From: Mesorhizobium sp. AR10
GTDB lineage: Bacteria; Pseudomonadota; Alphaproteobacteria; Rhizobiales; Rhizobiaceae
Reading direction: 5' to 3'
NCBI RefSeq assembly: GCF_024746795.1
Contig: NZ_CP080524.1
Span: 2,520,001 to 2,584,000 of the forward strand
Length of the DNA stretch: 64,000 nucleotides
Under the pieces are notes generated by a model that was given only the letters and a program-made list of their open reading frames with translations, was not told the origin of the DNA and did no database searches. This document shows positions 41,718 to 51,430 of the stretch, piece by piece (the stretch's first letter is position 1; each line of letters starts with the position of its first letter). The position numbers and the translations under genes are program-made.

Positions 41718-44540
41718 CTACTGCCCCAGCCGTTCGAGCAGCACGGGGACGTGCACCTGGTCGGATTTGTAGTTGCCGGTCAGCATGTACATCATGATGT
41801 TGACGCCGGCGCGCAGCGCATAGATGCGCTGCATCGGGTCCGATGGCACGGTCGGCAGCAGCGGGTCGCCGTTCTCGTCGACCGCCCAGGCGCCGGCGAA
41901 ATCATTGGCGGTGATCATGATCGGCGAAACGCCGTCGCCGACACGCACCGGGCGGTTTTCGGCGTTGCTGGCTTCGAGCGACGCCTCCACCCAGAGTGGG
42001 CTGCCAGCAAAGCGGCCGGGAAACTCAGGCAAGATGAAGAACGACTTGGTCAGCACGTGGTCAGACGGCACCGGTTCCAGCGGCGGCACGTTGAGATTGC
42101 CCAGGATGTCGCGCAGCCGCTCCGTGGCAGGGCTGGTCGAATCGGCGCCGATGCCGTTGGCGAACTGGTCGCGGGTGTCGAACAGAACCGTACCGCCCTG
42201 CTGCATATAGGCGTCGATACGGGCGATCGCGGCTTGGGTCGGCATCGGGGCCGCAGGGTCGATCGGCCAGTAAATCAGCGGGTAGAAGGACAATTCGTCC
42301 TTGGAAATATCGACGCCGGCAGGCGCTCCCGGTTCGAGCGCGGTCTTTTCGATCAGGAAGCGGGTCAGGCCTTCGAGGCCGGCACGGCTGATCGAATCGA
42401 CACCAGGCTCGCCGGTCAGCACATAGCCGATGCGGGTCTTTGAGATGTCCTCGATCGCGGCGGCATCGCCAGGCTTGGCGTCGTCGGCGCGGGCGAAGTC
42501 GGCATGGCCGAACAGCGCGCCGAATGCGATCAAAAGGGTTGCGGCGGTTGCAGCAGCGCGGGCGCGGCGCGGCCGGCGCGACAACAGGCCTCCCATCCAG
42601 AACACGGCCAGCGTGTCGAGCACCATCAGCACGAGAGCCGTCGTGACCAGCGGACCTTTCAGGTTGCGCGATTCGTCGAAGGCATACTGGACGGTGGTGA
42701 CAGGCACGATGAATTGCGGGCGGACCAGCGGCACGAAGGCGCTGCCGGCTTCGAGCAGATTATGGGCGAAGACGCCGGTTTCGGAGCCGTACAGGCCGGG
42801 CGGGTTCTCGAACGTCACCGGCAGCGGGCCAGCGCCTGGCACCAGCGGCCTTGCATCCGGCGTTGGCGGCACCAGAGTGGCGTCGGCTGATATCATCCGA
42901 TAGGGCGCCAGCGAGGTGGCGGCGGCTTCGGCATTGGCGACCGCCGCACCCTGGTTGCGCGATATCTGCACGATGCGGCGCAGCATCTCGACGAAGCTGC
43001 CGGAGATCGGCAGGTTCGACCACGTAGCCTCGGGCGTGACATGGAACAGGACCAGCGTGCCCTTGCCCTTCTTCAACCCGGTGACCAGCGGGGTGCCGTC
43101 AGCAAGCGTGGCCCAGGTGCGCTCGACGATGTCAGGCGTCGGCTCGGCCAGCACCTGCCTGGTGACGGTGACTTCGGCAGGCGGGGCGAGATCGGCAAAG
43201 GGACCGTTCTTCGGGAATTCGGTGACCGGCTGCGGCGTGGTCCACGACAACGCACCGCCGAGGGAGCGCTCGCCGGTGCGCAGCCGGACCGGCAGCAGAT
43301 CGTCGTCATTGCCGGCGGCGGCCAGCCGCGAACCGGCAAAACGCACCAGCGTGCCGCCATTGTCGACCCAGTCGACCAGCCTTTGCCGAACCTGTTCGGG
43401 AATGGTGCCGACATCGGCCATAACGATCATCGCCGGCTTCTGCTCAAGGAGCTGCGGGATGGCGTCGGCGAGGTCGGCGCTCGACGGTTCGACCAGATCG
43501 GCGAAAGGCTGCAGCGCGCGGCGGATATAGTAGAGCGGCGACAGCAGCGGCTGCGCCTGGTCGGCCTCGGACTGGGACAGCAGGCCGACGCGGCGACGCT
43601 TGGAGCTCTCGTCGAGCACACGCACTGCACCCGCATGGCGCTCGCTGTCGAGGGCGATCGAGGCGAAGTCGTTGCGCAGTTCGAACGGCACGGCCATGGT
43701 GCCGGTGGCGGTGGATTCGCCCGGTGAGAAGGTCAGCGTCGCGTCGGCAATGCGGCGGCCCTTGTCGTCGAAGGCGCCCGCGGTCACTTGCGCCGGTGCC
43801 GGGTCGCCGGGTGCGCGGATGGCGGTCAGCGCGAAGCCGTCCACCTCGTTTTCGGCGCTGGTCAGGCCGGTGAGGGAAAGACGGTCGGAAACGGCCCAGA
43901 CGACGCGCGCGGCGTTTTTCGACAGGAGCGTGTTGAAGGCGGCTTCGTCGCCTTGCGCCGCCATACCATCGGCGAGCACGGCGACGCTGGCGCCGGGCAA
44001 GGACTCCAGTGCTGCCGCGACGCGGGCATAGACGGCGGGTCGGTCGGTCGGGATCGGCCGCGGCTTTGCCGCGCGCAGCCGGTCGAGCGCGGCAGCGGCA
44101 TCGAAGGGGCCGATCTCGGCATTGGGCTTTTCGGCGGTGAAGGCGATGATCACCGGAACGCCGTTCGAACCGGCATCGGCGATCAGCCGCTCGGCGGTGG
44201 CGACGCGCTTGTCCCAGTCGGCGGCACTTGCCCAGTCATTGTCCATGACCAGCGCAAGAGCAGCCCCTTCGGCCGGCAGCTTTTCGCGCGGATTGAACAC
44301 AGGTTCTGCAAGGGCGGCGACAATGAGGGCCGCCATCAGCAGCCTGAGCAGTGTCAGCCACCATGGACTCTGCTGTGGCGTCTCTTCGCGCTTCAGCACG
44401 CGGGCCAGGATCTTCAGCGGCGGAAATACCTCGCTCTGCGGCTTGGGCGGGGTTAGCCGCAGCAGCCACCAGATCACCGGCAGCGCCAGCAGGCCCCACA
44501 GCACCATGGGAGCACCGAAAGAGAGCGGCAGCCAGCTCAT
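41718..44540 (-). CDS. DUF4159/BatA-like membrane protein
   Basis: A 940-residue protein. The N-terminus has the BatA-type double membrane anchor (MSWLPLSFGAPMVLWGLLAL and SPWWLTLLRLLMAALIVAAL). A vWA-like region follows (ALALVMDNDW, near 100-110), a long middle part, a membrane segment near 690-710 and the C-terminal DUF4159 domain of about 210 residues (FYPLIYWPIDPAAPMPTQAA). The vWA metal motif D-x-S-x-S is not conserved (DNDWAS). ATG 44540 overlaps the DUF58 stop by four bases. It is part of a MoxR-driven envelope or metal-insertion operon of unknown substrate. Confidence 0.87.
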   Translation of the reverse strand: MSWLPLSFGAPMVLWGLLALPVIWWLLRLTPPKPQSEVFPPLKILARVLKREETPQQSPWWLTLLRLLMAALIVAALAEPVFNPREKLPAEGAALALVMDNDWASAADWDKRVATAERLIADAGSNGVPVIIAFTAEKPNAEIGPFDAAAALDRLRAAKPRPIPTDRPAVYARVAAALESLPGASVAVLADGMAAQGDEAAFNTLLSKNAARVVWAVSDRLSLTGLTSAENEVDGFALTAIRAPGDPAPAQVTAGAFDDKGRRIADATLTFSPGESTATGTMAVPFELRNDFASIALDSERHAGAVRVLDESSKRRRVGLLSQSEADQAQPLLSPLYYIRRALQPFADLVEPSSADLADAIPQLLEQKPAMIVMADVGTIPEQVRQRLVDWVDNGGTLVRFAGSRLAAAGNDDDLLPVRLRTGERSLGGALSWTTPQPVTEFPKNGPFADLAPPAEVTVTRQVLAEPTPDIVERTWATLADGTPLVTGLKKGKGTLVLFHVTPEATWSNLPISGSFVEMLRRIVQISRNQGAAVANAEAAATSLAPYRMISADATLVPPTPDARPLVPGAGPLPVTFENPPGLYGSETGVFAHNLLEAGSAFVPLVRPQFIVPVTTVQYAFDESRNLKGPLVTTALVLMVLDTLAVFWMGGLLSRRPRRARAAATAATLLIAFGALFGHADFARADDAKPGDAAAIEDISKTRIGYVLTGEPGVDSISRAGLEGLTRFLIEKTALEPGAPAGVDISKDELSFYPLIYWPIDPAAPMPTQAAIARIDAYMQQGGTVLFDTRDQFANGIGADSTSPATERLRDILGNLNVPPLEPVPSDHVLTKSFFILPEFPGRFAGSPLWVEASLEASNAENRPVRVGDGVSPIMITANDFAGAWAVDENGDPLLPTVPSDPMQRIYALRAGVNIMMYMLTGNYKSDQVHVPVLLERLGQ

Positions 44541-45523
44541 GCGCTGACCTTTCCTGGCTGATCGCCAGCGGTCGGCCCGGCATGACCTGCGGTCAGCCCG
44601 GCATGACCGCCACCTGCGGTCAGCCCGGCATAGCCGCCATCGGCGGTCATTGCCATGTGAATGCGCACCAGCGCCTCGGAGGCCAGACGATCGGTGTGGT
44701 TGACCGTGAAGCTCCATCCAAGCCGCTTGCACCAGCTGGCCAATTCCCCGCGGCGGGCGGTATAAAGCAGGCGATAGTCATCGCCCAGCATTTCGGCGCG
44801 GCCGGCGGTCAGCTTGTCGCCGGTCTCGGGATCGGTGAATTCGGTGCGACCGGCATAGGGAAAGCTTTCCTCGGCCGGGTCAGCGACCTCGATCAAATGG
44901 GCGCGCACCCCGTGGCGGGCGAGCACGTCGAGCCAGGCCATGGTGTCTTCGACCGGGTCGAGGAAATCGCTGACGATGACGATGTCGCAGAAGCGGCGGA
45001 TGCTGGTCAGGTCGGGCTTGGCGGGCAGGTCGGTGGCGTGGGTGAGTTGGGCCGCGATGCGCTCGGCGCCGTTGCGGGCGGTGAACGGATCGGTCAGGCC
45101 CGGCCAGGCGATGCGTTCGCCACTGCGCGACAGAAGCTCGGCCATGGCCAGCGCAAGCACCAGCGCGCGCGATTCCTTCGAAACGCTGGCGCCGGTCGAC
45201 TTGTAGAGCATGGAAGGCGAGGGGTCGGCCCATAGCCATACCGTGTGGGCGGCCTCCCATTCTCGGTCGCGGACATAGGTGTGGTCGTCGCGGGCCGAGC
45301 GGCGCCAGTCGATGCGCGAGGAATCGCCTTCGACATAGGGTCGGAACTGCCAGAAATTCTCGCCGATGCCGCGCTTGCGGCGGCCATGCCAGCCGGCGAT
45401 CACCGTGTTGACGAGGCGCCGGGCTTCGACCAGCAGGTCCGGCACCAGCGAGGCCCGCAACCGGCCACGGGCGAGCGCGTCGCGCGTCGCTGCCGGTGCC
45501 TGGACCTCGCCTATACGCGCCAT
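44537..45523 (-). CDS. DUF58 domain protein
   Basis: A 328-residue cytoplasmic protein. The DUF58 signature G-x-G-x-x-F-x-x-x-R-x-Y-x-x-G-D is seen as GIGENFWQFRPYVEGDSSRI (about 52-71), followed by IDWRRSARDDHTYVRD and a vWA-like Rossmann part. The last 35 residues are low-complexity repeats (AGLTAGGGHAGLTAGHAGPT), encoded by three 18-bp DNA repeats. It is coupled to MoxR upstream (stop and start share one base at 45523) and DUF4159 downstream (four-base overlap). DUF58 proteins typically act with MoxR ATPases. Confidence 0.92.
   Translation of the reverse strand: MARIGEVQAPAATRDALARGRLRASLVPDLLVEARRLVNTVIAGWHGRRKRGIGENFWQFRPYVEGDSSRIDWRRSARDDHTYVRDREWEAAHTVWLWADPSPSMLYKSTGASVSKESRALVLALAMAELLSRSGERIAWPGLTDPFTARNGAERIAAQLTHATDLPAKPDLTSIRRFCDIVIVSDFLDPVEDTMAWLDVLARHGVRAHLIEVADPAEESFPYAGRTEFTDPETGDKLTAGRAEMLGDDYRLLYTARRGELASWCKRLGWSFTVNHTDRLASEALVRIHMAMTADGGYAGLTAGGGHAGLTAGHAGPTAGDQPGKVSA
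44570..44635. repeat. Three copies of an 18-bp repeat in the DUF58 gene
   Basis: GGTCGGCCCGGCATGACC (44570-44587), GGTCAGCCCGGCATGACC (44591-44608) and GGTCAGCCCGGCATAGCC (44618-44635). They lie at the end of the DUF58 gene and encode the C-terminal Gly/Ala/Thr repeats. Confidence 0.85.
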
Positions 45524-46527
45524 CAGATGCCTTTTGCCAGTTTCGCCACCACGTCACGTACGGTTGTGCCCTCGGCGCGGGCGGCAAAGGTCAGCGCCAT
45601 GCGGTGCTGCAGCACTGGCTCGGCCAGCGCGCGGATGTCGTCGACCGACGGCGCCAGTCGTCCATCATACAGGGCGCGTGCGCGGGCGCATAGTGTCAGC
45701 GCCTGGCTGGCGCGCGGGCCCGGCCCCCAGGCGACATGCTTGTCGGTCTCGGCATTGCCCTGGCCCGGGCGCGCCGAGCGCACCAGCTTGAGGATCGCCT
45801 CGACAACGCTTTCCGGCACCGGCATGCGGCGGATCAGGGTCTGGATCTCCTTTAACCGCGCCGGCTGCAGCACGTTTTCGGCCTTGGCGTCCTCGATGCC
45901 GGTGGTTTCCAGCAGGATGCGGCGCTCCGCCTCGATTTCCGGATAGAGGATGTCGACCTGCATTAGGAAGCGGTCGAGCTGCGCCTCCGGCAGCGGATAG
46001 GTACCCTCCTGCTCTAGCGGGTTCTGCGTCGCCAGCACGTGGAAGGGCGCCGGCAGGTCGTGGCGGGCGCCGGCAATGGTGACGTGGTATTCCTGCATTG
46101 CCTGCAGCAGCGCCGACTGGGTGCGCGGCGAGGCGCGGTTGATCTCGTCGGCCATCAGCAATTGCGCGAAGATCGGCCCGGAGATGAAGCGGAAGGAGCG
46201 CTTGCCGAATTCGTCCTGTTCCATCACCTCGGAACCGAGAATATCCGACGGCATGAGGTCGGGCGTGAACTGGATGCGTCGGGAATCGAGACCGAGCACG
46301 ATGCCCAGCGTCTCGACCAGCTTGGTCTTGGCGAGACCCGGTACGCCGACCAGCAGCGCATGGCCACCGGCCAGCAACGCCACCAGCGTGCGCTCGACGA
46401 CGCTTTCCTGGCCGAAGATGACGCGGCCAACGCCGTCGCGGACCCTGGAAATGTCGGCCAGCGCCTTCTCGGCCTGTGCGATCATGTCCTTCTCGCTGAT
46501 CGGGCTTTCCTTGATCATCACGCTCAT
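45523..46527 (-). CDS. MoxR family AAA+ ATPase
   Basis: A 334-residue MoxR-type ATPase. Walker A is GVPGLAKTKLVE (about 61-72), Walker B LLMADEINRASP (about 122-133), sensor ATQNPLEQEGTYPLPEAQLDRF (its core near 165-185) with the arginine finger. ATG 46527 follows AAGGA. It is the first gene of the four-gene operon MoxR-DUF58-DUF4159-membrane protein. MoxR proteins act as chaperones for vWA-domain partners in metal insertion or envelope assembly. Confidence 0.94.
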   Translation of the reverse strand: MSVMIKESPISEKDMIAQAEKALADISRVRDGVGRVIFGQESVVERTLVALLAGGHALLVGVPGLAKTKLVETLGIVLGLDSRRIQFTPDLMPSDILGSEVMEQDEFGKRSFRFISGPIFAQLLMADEINRASPRTQSALLQAMQEYHVTIAGARHDLPAPFHVLATQNPLEQEGTYPLPEAQLDRFLMQVDILYPEIEAERRILLETTGIEDAKAENVLQPARLKEIQTLIRRMPVPESVVEAILKLVRSARPGQGNAETDKHVAWGPGPRASQALTLCARARALYDGRLAPSVDDIRALAEPVLQHRMALTFAARAEGTTVRDVVAKLAKGI

Positions 46528-46673
46528 GTCGTATCGATCCTTGTGGTTGGAAATACCGGCTTGCACCATCAGTGCCGCAGAATGCCGCGATTCGGCCTCG
46601 CGTGGCGCCTGCATTTCAACTTAAATCACAGACTTAGGCTGACAAGCGGAACAACAGTGACTATTTCGTGACC

Positions 46674-47318
46674 ATGACGGAACGATCCGAACACAACCGG
46701 GCCGAACACAGCCGGGAAAGCCTGACCGCCGCCACCGAGGCGCGCGGACTGGAAGCGCTGGTCTCGCGCGCGACCCGCGCCGGCAAGGGGCCTGCCCCGG
46801 TGGAGCGCTGGAATCCGGACTTCTGCGGCGATCTCGATATGGAGATCAAACAGGATGGCACCTGGTTCTACCTGGGTACGCCGATCGGCCGCATGCCGCT
46901 GGTGCAGCTGTTTTCCACGGTGCTGCGCAAGGACGCCGATGGCAAGACCTATCTGGTGACGCCGGTCGAAAGGGTTGGCATCCGCGTCGTCGACGCGCCC
47001 TTCACCGCCGTCGAGATGGATGTGTCCGGCACCGGCGACAGGCAGGTCATCACCTTTCGTACAAATGTCGGCGATTTGGTCGAGGCCGGACCGGACAATC
47101 CGCTGCGCTTCGTCGACGAGGACGCAACCGGCGGCCTGAAACCCTATGTTCTGGTGCGCGGGCGGCTGGAAGCGTTGGTGGCGCGGCCGGTGATGTATGA
47201 GCTGGTCGCACATGGCGAGGAAATTGAAGTCGGCGGCAGAAAGATGTTTGCCGTGCGCTCGAAGGGCGCGGTCTATCCGATCATGCCGGCCGAGAAACTG
47301 AAGCAGTTGAGCGCGTGA
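46674..47318 (+). CDS. DUF1285 protein
   Basis: A 214-residue soluble protein of the DUF1285 family, whose solved members have two small beta domains and no known enzyme activity. The motifs ERWNPDFCGDLDMEIKQDG (about 45-63) and TWFYLGTPIGRMPLVQLFST, then YLVTPVERVGIRVVDAPF, are conserved-looking. The ATG at 46674 is preferred; GTG at 46668 is also in frame. It overlaps the Nudix gene by one base and is divergent from MoxR, a gene order common in Rhizobiales. Confidence 0.87.
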   Translation: MTERSEHNRAEHSRESLTAATEARGLEALVSRATRAGKGPAPVERWNPDFCGDLDMEIKQDGTWFYLGTPIGRMPLVQLFSTVLRKDADGKTYLVTPVERVGIRVVDAPFTAVEMDVSGTGDRQVITFRTNVGDLVEAGPDNPLRFVDEDATGGLKPYVLVRGRLEALVARPVMYELVAHGEEIEVGGRKMFAVRSKGAVYPIMPAEKLKQLSA

Positions 47319-47950
47319 TGGACAGCGTGACGCCGCCGCCGTTTTCAGCCGCGGATTTTCGTGCGCGCGTCGCGGCGCAGGCTGAAATGCATGACGGCGA
47401 CGACTATGGCGACCATCGCTTCAATCCCGACCATCCGCGTTTGAAGCAGCTTAAGACGCTGCGCAATGCCGCTGTGCTCATTCCGGTTGTCGATCACGGA
47501 CGCGATGCGACGGTCCTTTTGACCAAACGGGCGGAAAAGCTGCGCAGCCATTCGGGGCAGGTGGCTTTCCCAGGCGGCACGATCGATCCGACCGATGCGA
47601 CGCCTGAAGCGGCGGCACTGCGCGAAACCTTCGAAGAGATCGGGCTCGGCGAGGATCTCATCGAGATCATCGGCCGCATGCCCGACTATGTCGCCGGCAG
47701 CGGCTACCGCATCGCACCGGTGCTGGGAATGGTGCAGCCGGGTTTTTCGCTGACGCTGAGTGCCGAAGAAGTCGACGCCGCCTTCGAAGTGCCGCTGCGC
47801 TTCCTGATGGACCCCGCCAACCATGCCAGGGACAGCCGCATGTGGAACGACCTCGAATGGTTCTTCTATGACATGCCTTATGGCGGCCAGCGCATCTGGG
47901 GCGTCACCGCCGGCATTATTCGTACGCTTTATGAAAGACTTTACACGTGA
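47318..47950 (+). CDS. CoA pyrophosphatase-type Nudix hydrolase
   Basis: A 210-residue Nudix enzyme. The box runs GGTIDPTDATPEAAALRETF followed by EEIGL (about 86-110), with the upstream UPF0035 pattern LRSHSGQVAFPGG that marks CoA-cleaving members (NudL/PCD1 type). It should split CoA or its derivatives to 4'-phosphopantetheine and ADP. The ATG overlaps the previous stop by one base and its stop overlaps the cca start by four. It sits between DUF1285 and the CCA-adding enzyme in an operon. Confidence 0.9.
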   Translation: MDSVTPPPFSAADFRARVAAQAEMHDGDDYGDHRFNPDHPRLKQLKTLRNAAVLIPVVDHGRDATVLLTKRAEKLRSHSGQVAFPGGTIDPTDATPEAAALRETFEEIGLGEDLIEIIGRMPDYVAGSGYRIAPVLGMVQPGFSLTLSAEEVDAAFEVPLRFLMDPANHARDSRMWNDLEWFFYDMPYGGQRIWGVTAGIIRTLYERLYT

Positions 47951-49215
47951 GCGGTCCGGTGTCGCTCGCGGGCAGGGCCGACTGGCTCGGCGAAAAGCAC
48001 CTGCAGCGCCTGCTTGCAGTGCTGGCGGCTGGCGGCGAGGCGGCGCGTGTCGCCGGCGGCGCGGTGCGCAACACGCTGATCGGCCAGCCGGTCGCTGATA
48101 TCGACATCGCCACCACTTGCCTGCCCGAGGAAACCATCCGCCGCGCCGAAGCAGCGGGCTTCAAGGCGGTGCCGACCGGTATCGAGCACGGCACCATCAC
48201 CGTGATCGCGGGCGGCAAGCCCTATGAAATTACCACTTTACGCGCTGACATCGAGACCGACGGGCGCCGCGCCAAGGTTTCGTTCGGACGCGACTGGAAG
48301 GCCGATGCGGAACGGCGCGACTTCACCATCAACGCGCTTTATGCCGAAGCCGACGGGACGGTCGTCGATCTGGTCGGCGGCATCGCCGACATCGAAGCGC
48401 GCCGGCTGCGGTTTATCGGCGACCCGGAAGCGCGCATCCGCGAGGACTATCTGCGCATCCTGAGGTTCTTCCGTTTCTTTGCATGGTATGGCGACGGCCG
48501 GCCTGACGCCGAAGGGCTGAAGGCCTGCGCCCGGCTGAAGGAAGGGCTCGGCCAACTTTCGGCAGAGCGTGTCTGGTCCGAACTGAAGAAGCTTTTGTCG
48601 GCGCCCGATCCATCGCGCGCCTTGCTGTGGATGCGCCAGGCCAGCGTGCTGACCAGCGTTTTGCCTGAAAGCGAGAAATGGGGCATCGATGCCATTCATG
48701 GGCTGGCCAGGACCGAGAAGGATCTGGTCTGGACGCCGGACCCGCTGCTCAGGCTGGAGGCCATCGTGCCGCCGGATGCCGCGCGGATGAAGACGCTGGC
48801 TGAACGGCTGAAATTCTCCACCAGCGAAGCCGATCGCCTGCGGCACTGGGCGCTGACGGCTGCCGTCGAACCCAAGACGAGCGAAGGGGAACTGGCCAAA
48901 AAACTCTATCTTGGCGATCGACAGGGTTTTGCCGATCGCCTTCGGCTGTCGCTGGCTTCGGCACGGGCGCGGGCCGTCGAGGACAATGACGCGCTGTTGG
49001 ACGCCGGCGGTTTTTCGCGCCTGCTTGCCTTTGCCACAAAATGGGAAAAGCCAGTGTTTCCGCTCAAGGGCGCCGATCTGACGGCGCTCGGCGCAGCGCC
49101 GGGCCCGAAGCTCGGCGCCATCCTGAAAAACCTTGAAAAGGAATGGATTGCGGCCGGTTTTGCGCCGGATCGCAGCGCGCTGCTGGAGCGCGCCACAGAG
49201 GCCTTGAAAGTCTGA
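47947..49215 (+). CDS. cca: CCA tRNA nucleotidyltransferase
   Basis: A 422-residue class II CCA-adding enzyme that completes or repairs the tRNA 3' end. The polymerase-beta site is VAGGAVRNTLIG with the metal-binding DIDIATT (about 31-59); RRDFTINALY (about 120-129) and the RNA-binding IREDYLRILRFFRFF follow. The C-terminal helical body runs to the end. The start GTG overlaps the Nudix stop (GTGA). The length fits the family. Confidence 0.94.
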   Translation: MSGPVSLAGRADWLGEKHLQRLLAVLAAGGEAARVAGGAVRNTLIGQPVADIDIATTCLPEETIRRAEAAGFKAVPTGIEHGTITVIAGGKPYEITTLRADIETDGRRAKVSFGRDWKADAERRDFTINALYAEADGTVVDLVGGIADIEARRLRFIGDPEARIREDYLRILRFFRFFAWYGDGRPDAEGLKACARLKEGLGQLSAERVWSELKKLLSAPDPSRALLWMRQASVLTSVLPESEKWGIDAIHGLARTEKDLVWTPDPLLRLEAIVPPDAARMKTLAERLKFSTSEADRLRHWALTAAVEPKTSEGELAKKLYLGDRQGFADRLRLSLASARARAVEDNDALLDAGGFSRLLAFATKWEKPVFPLKGADLTALGAAPGPKLGAILKNLEKEWIAAGFAPDRSALLERATEALKV

Positions 49216-49218
49216 GGG

Positions 49219-49404
49219 CTACGCCGCGTCGCGAACCTTTTCGATGCGCGAACGGATCGCCTCGATCATCGTCTCGCGGATGACCGCTTCGCCATGCGTC
49301 TCACGCATGTGCTCGACAGCACGGCGCATGACTTCTGCTTCCTCGCTGGCACGCGTGTGCCACTCACAACCGGGAACGAGCGAGCCACAGTGAAATTCCT
49401 TCAT
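49219..49404 (-). CDS. DUF1059 small protein
   Basis: A 61-residue protein with the DUF1059 pattern: MKEFHCGSLVPGCEWHTRAS, two Cys and a His likely binding a metal, then a helical tail (VMRRAVEHMRETHGE). The ATG at 49404 follows AAGGA; the frame continues 22 codons upstream without a better start. Convergent with cca. Function unknown. Confidence 0.82.
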   Translation of the reverse strand: MKEFHCGSLVPGCEWHTRASEEAEVMRRAVEHMRETHGEAVIRETMIEAIRSRIEKVRDAA

Positions 49405-49563
49405 CGGATTTTTCCTTTTTCCTCCTCGGAGCGCCGCACCCATTCGCGCAGGCAACAGGCACTCCGGCATTTTGTTCGGCGCATGATCGGGTCACGCACT
49501 GGGGGAACAAGCATAACACGATTGATTGGTTTTGGTTGCGCCAGAAAGCCAGCCAAGACCAAA

Positions 49564-49637
49564 AAGGCGGAGCAGCGCTGCTCCGCCTTCTTACGCTACC
49601 CCGGAACAAGACCGGATATCGTCTGGTCTTGTTCCGG
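49564..49637 (-). terminator. Two adjacent hairpins ending the DUF1344 gene
   Basis: AAGGCGGAGCAGC (49564-49576) pairs with GCTGCTCCGCCTT (49577-49589), and CCGGAACAAGACC (49601-49613) pairs with GGTCTTGTTCCGG (49625-49637). On the minus strand the first is followed by TTTTTGG, a T-run fitting termination of the DUF1344 gene at 49649. Both are perfect 13-bp palindromes. Confidence 0.75.
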
Positions 49638-49648
49638 CGGGCAGGCCA

Positions 49649-49909
49649 TCACTTCACGATCTTGACTGCTTCGGCAATTTTGTTCTTGCCGCTCATGTCC
49701 CACGAAACGCGGACCTTTTCGCCGGCCTTCAGGCCAGGATCCTTGAAGGTCTTGGGCAGCGTAAAGGTAGATCCGTCATCCAGAACAAGGCTGAGCGCCG
49801 TTCCGTCAAAGGTCTTGACCGTGCCGGTGGTGTGCTTGACCGCGGCGAATGCAGCGGTGCCAGAGGCGAGAACAGCAGCGGCGGCTGCCGTCATAATAAG
49901 CTTGCGCAT
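49649..49909 (-). CDS. Exported DUF1344 protein
   Basis: An 86-residue protein: a Sec signal (MRKLIMTAAAAAVLASGTAA) and a small beta-barrel-like domain of about 60 residues with TGTVKTFDGTALSLVLDDGS and FTLPKTFKDPGLKAGEKVRV, typical of DUF1344. The ATG follows AGGAGAG. It ends before two hairpins. Periplasmic, function unknown. Confidence 0.83.
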   Translation of the reverse strand: MRKLIMTAAAAAVLASGTAAFAAVKHTTGTVKTFDGTALSLVLDDGSTFTLPKTFKDPGLKAGEKVRVSWDMSGKNKIAEAVKIVK

Positions 49910-50155
49910 GGCAGGCTCTCCTGGAAAATGAGGGCACCCGTTTGGGAAGGTGCCCCACTCAATTATGGGCCGTCCGGTCGCGTCGGGTCGCGGTTCGGGG
50001 GTAGTGAACCGCCGGCGTTTCCCGGCCCGGCAACGACAAATAATCCTGTTATTTCAATTGCCTATTAGACGAAAAAGATATTTTGGGTGCCACATTGCCG
50101 GCCGCATTCGGCCGATTGGGACCTGATTGCGGTTCACAGCCCGCTCACCAGAATT

Positions 50156-51070
50156 TTATGGCCATCTTACCTCGGGCGGCAGGCTGGACAGGATCGAGGC
50201 GACATTGCCGCCGGTCTTCAGTCCGAAGATGGTGCCGCGATCGTGAAGCAAGTTGAATTCGACGTAGCGGCCACGGCGAATGAGCTGTTCGTCGCGGTCG
50301 CCATCGGTCCAGTTGTCGTTGAAGTTGGCCCGCACCAGATGGCCGTAGACGACGAGAAAAGCGCGCCCGACATCCTGGACGAAGTTGAAATCAGCGTTCC
50401 AGCCGCCCTTGTCTTCGTCCGAATGCAGCCAGTCGAAGAAGATACCGCCGGTGCCGCGCGGCTCGCTGCGATGCGGCAGATAGAAATACTCGTCGCACCA
50501 GGCCTTGAATTTCGGATGGTCGGCGACATCAGCGTTCTTCTCGCAAGCGAATTGCATGGCCCGGTGAAAGGCGACCGTATCGGGATCGTCCTGGACGCGG
50601 CGGCGGCCGAGCACCGGCGTCAGGTCGGCGCCGCCACCGAACCACTGGCGCGAGGTGACGACCATGCGGGTGTTCATGTGCACGGCCGGCACATTGGGGT
50701 TCCATGGATGGGCGATCAGCGAAATGCCGCTCGCCCAGAAACTTGGGTCTTCCTCGGCGCCGGGCATCTGCTTCCTGAACTCAGGCGAGAACTCGCCATA
50801 GACCGTCGAGGTGTGAACGCCGACCTTTTCGAAGACACGGCCATGCATCATCGACATCGTGCCGCCGCCGCCCTTGCCGGCGTCGCGCTCCCAAGGCGTC
50901 TTTTCGAAGTGGCCGGGCGACCATGAGGCCAGCGGCCCCTGCAGGTCCTGCTCGATCTGCTCGAAGGCGGCGCAGATGCGCTCGCGCAGCGTCTCGAACC
51001 ACAGCCGCGCCTTCATCTTCTTCTGTTCGATGTCGGCCGGCAGCCCCGCCGGTATTTCGGGTCGTTCCAA
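50156..51070 (-). CDS. hemF: Oxygen-dependent coproporphyrinogen III oxidase
   Basis: A 304-residue enzyme that decarboxylates coproporphyrinogen III to protoporphyrinogen IX with O2, in heme synthesis. Conserved blocks: [20 protein letters not shown] (about 73-92), [20 protein letters not shown] (about 145-155) and [13 protein letters not shown]. The start is TTG at 51070 with GGAGA upstream, giving [14 protein letters not shown], the family-like N-terminus; an ATG further in (KKMKARLW) is an alternative. The frame stays open far upstream, but that stretch is antisense to the small gene at 51155. Divergent from that gene. Confidence 0.93.
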   Translation of the reverse strand: MERPEIPAGLPADIEQKKMKARLWFETLRERICAAFEQIEQDLQGPLASWSPGHFEKTPWERDAGKGGGGTMSMMHGRVFEKVGVHTSTVYGEFSPEFRKQMPGAEEDPSFWASGISLIAHPWNPNVPAVHMNTRMVVTSRQWFGGGADLTPVLGRRRVQDDPDTVAFHRAMQFACEKNADVADHPKFKAWCDEYFYLPHRSEPRGTGGIFFDWLHSDEDKGGWNADFNFVQDVGRAFLVVYGHLVRANFNDNWTDGDRDEQLIRRGRYVEFNLLHDRGTIFGLKTGGNVASILSSLPPEVRWP

Positions 51071-51154
51071 ATGCTGTCTCCGGTTGCGGGCGTGCCCGAC
51101 AAATGACTCGTCTTTTCCGGGCGCGATCCCTAATCTCTTAAGGGCAAGGGTCAA

Positions 51155-51430
51155 GTGAATAAGGGTTCTTTCGTGCGCACCCCGGCAAGACCATCGCTGG
51201 ATGGGCTGAAAAAAAGGCTCGACAAAAGCCGTGCCGAGCGCGAGCGCATGCCGCGCGACGGCTTCCTGCGCGAGACCTTCGTGCTGCCGCGTTCCGATGC
51301 GCGCCTCAAGGCGAAGGAATGGTTCGAGCGCTTTCCCAAGCAAGCCTACTGGACCGAGATCGAAAGCTGGTTCGAACGGCCGGGCGATGTGATCGAGTTC
51401 ACGATCAGGCGGCTGCCGGCGGCGGATTAA
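51155..51430 (+). CDS. Conserved small protein of unknown function
   Basis: A 91-residue, basic, helical protein ([20 protein letters not shown], then a Lys/Arg/Glu-rich middle). It has the C-terminal motif [20 protein letters not shown], which I recognise only as common in Rhizobiales proteins of unknown role. It starts with GTG at 51155. Its stop overlaps the 3' end of soxR by four bases on the opposite strand. Confidence 0.72.
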   Translation: MNKGSFVRTPARPSLDGLKKRLDKSRAERERMPRDGFLRETFVLPRSDARLKAKEWFERFPKQAYWTEIESWFERPGDVIEFTIRRLPAAD

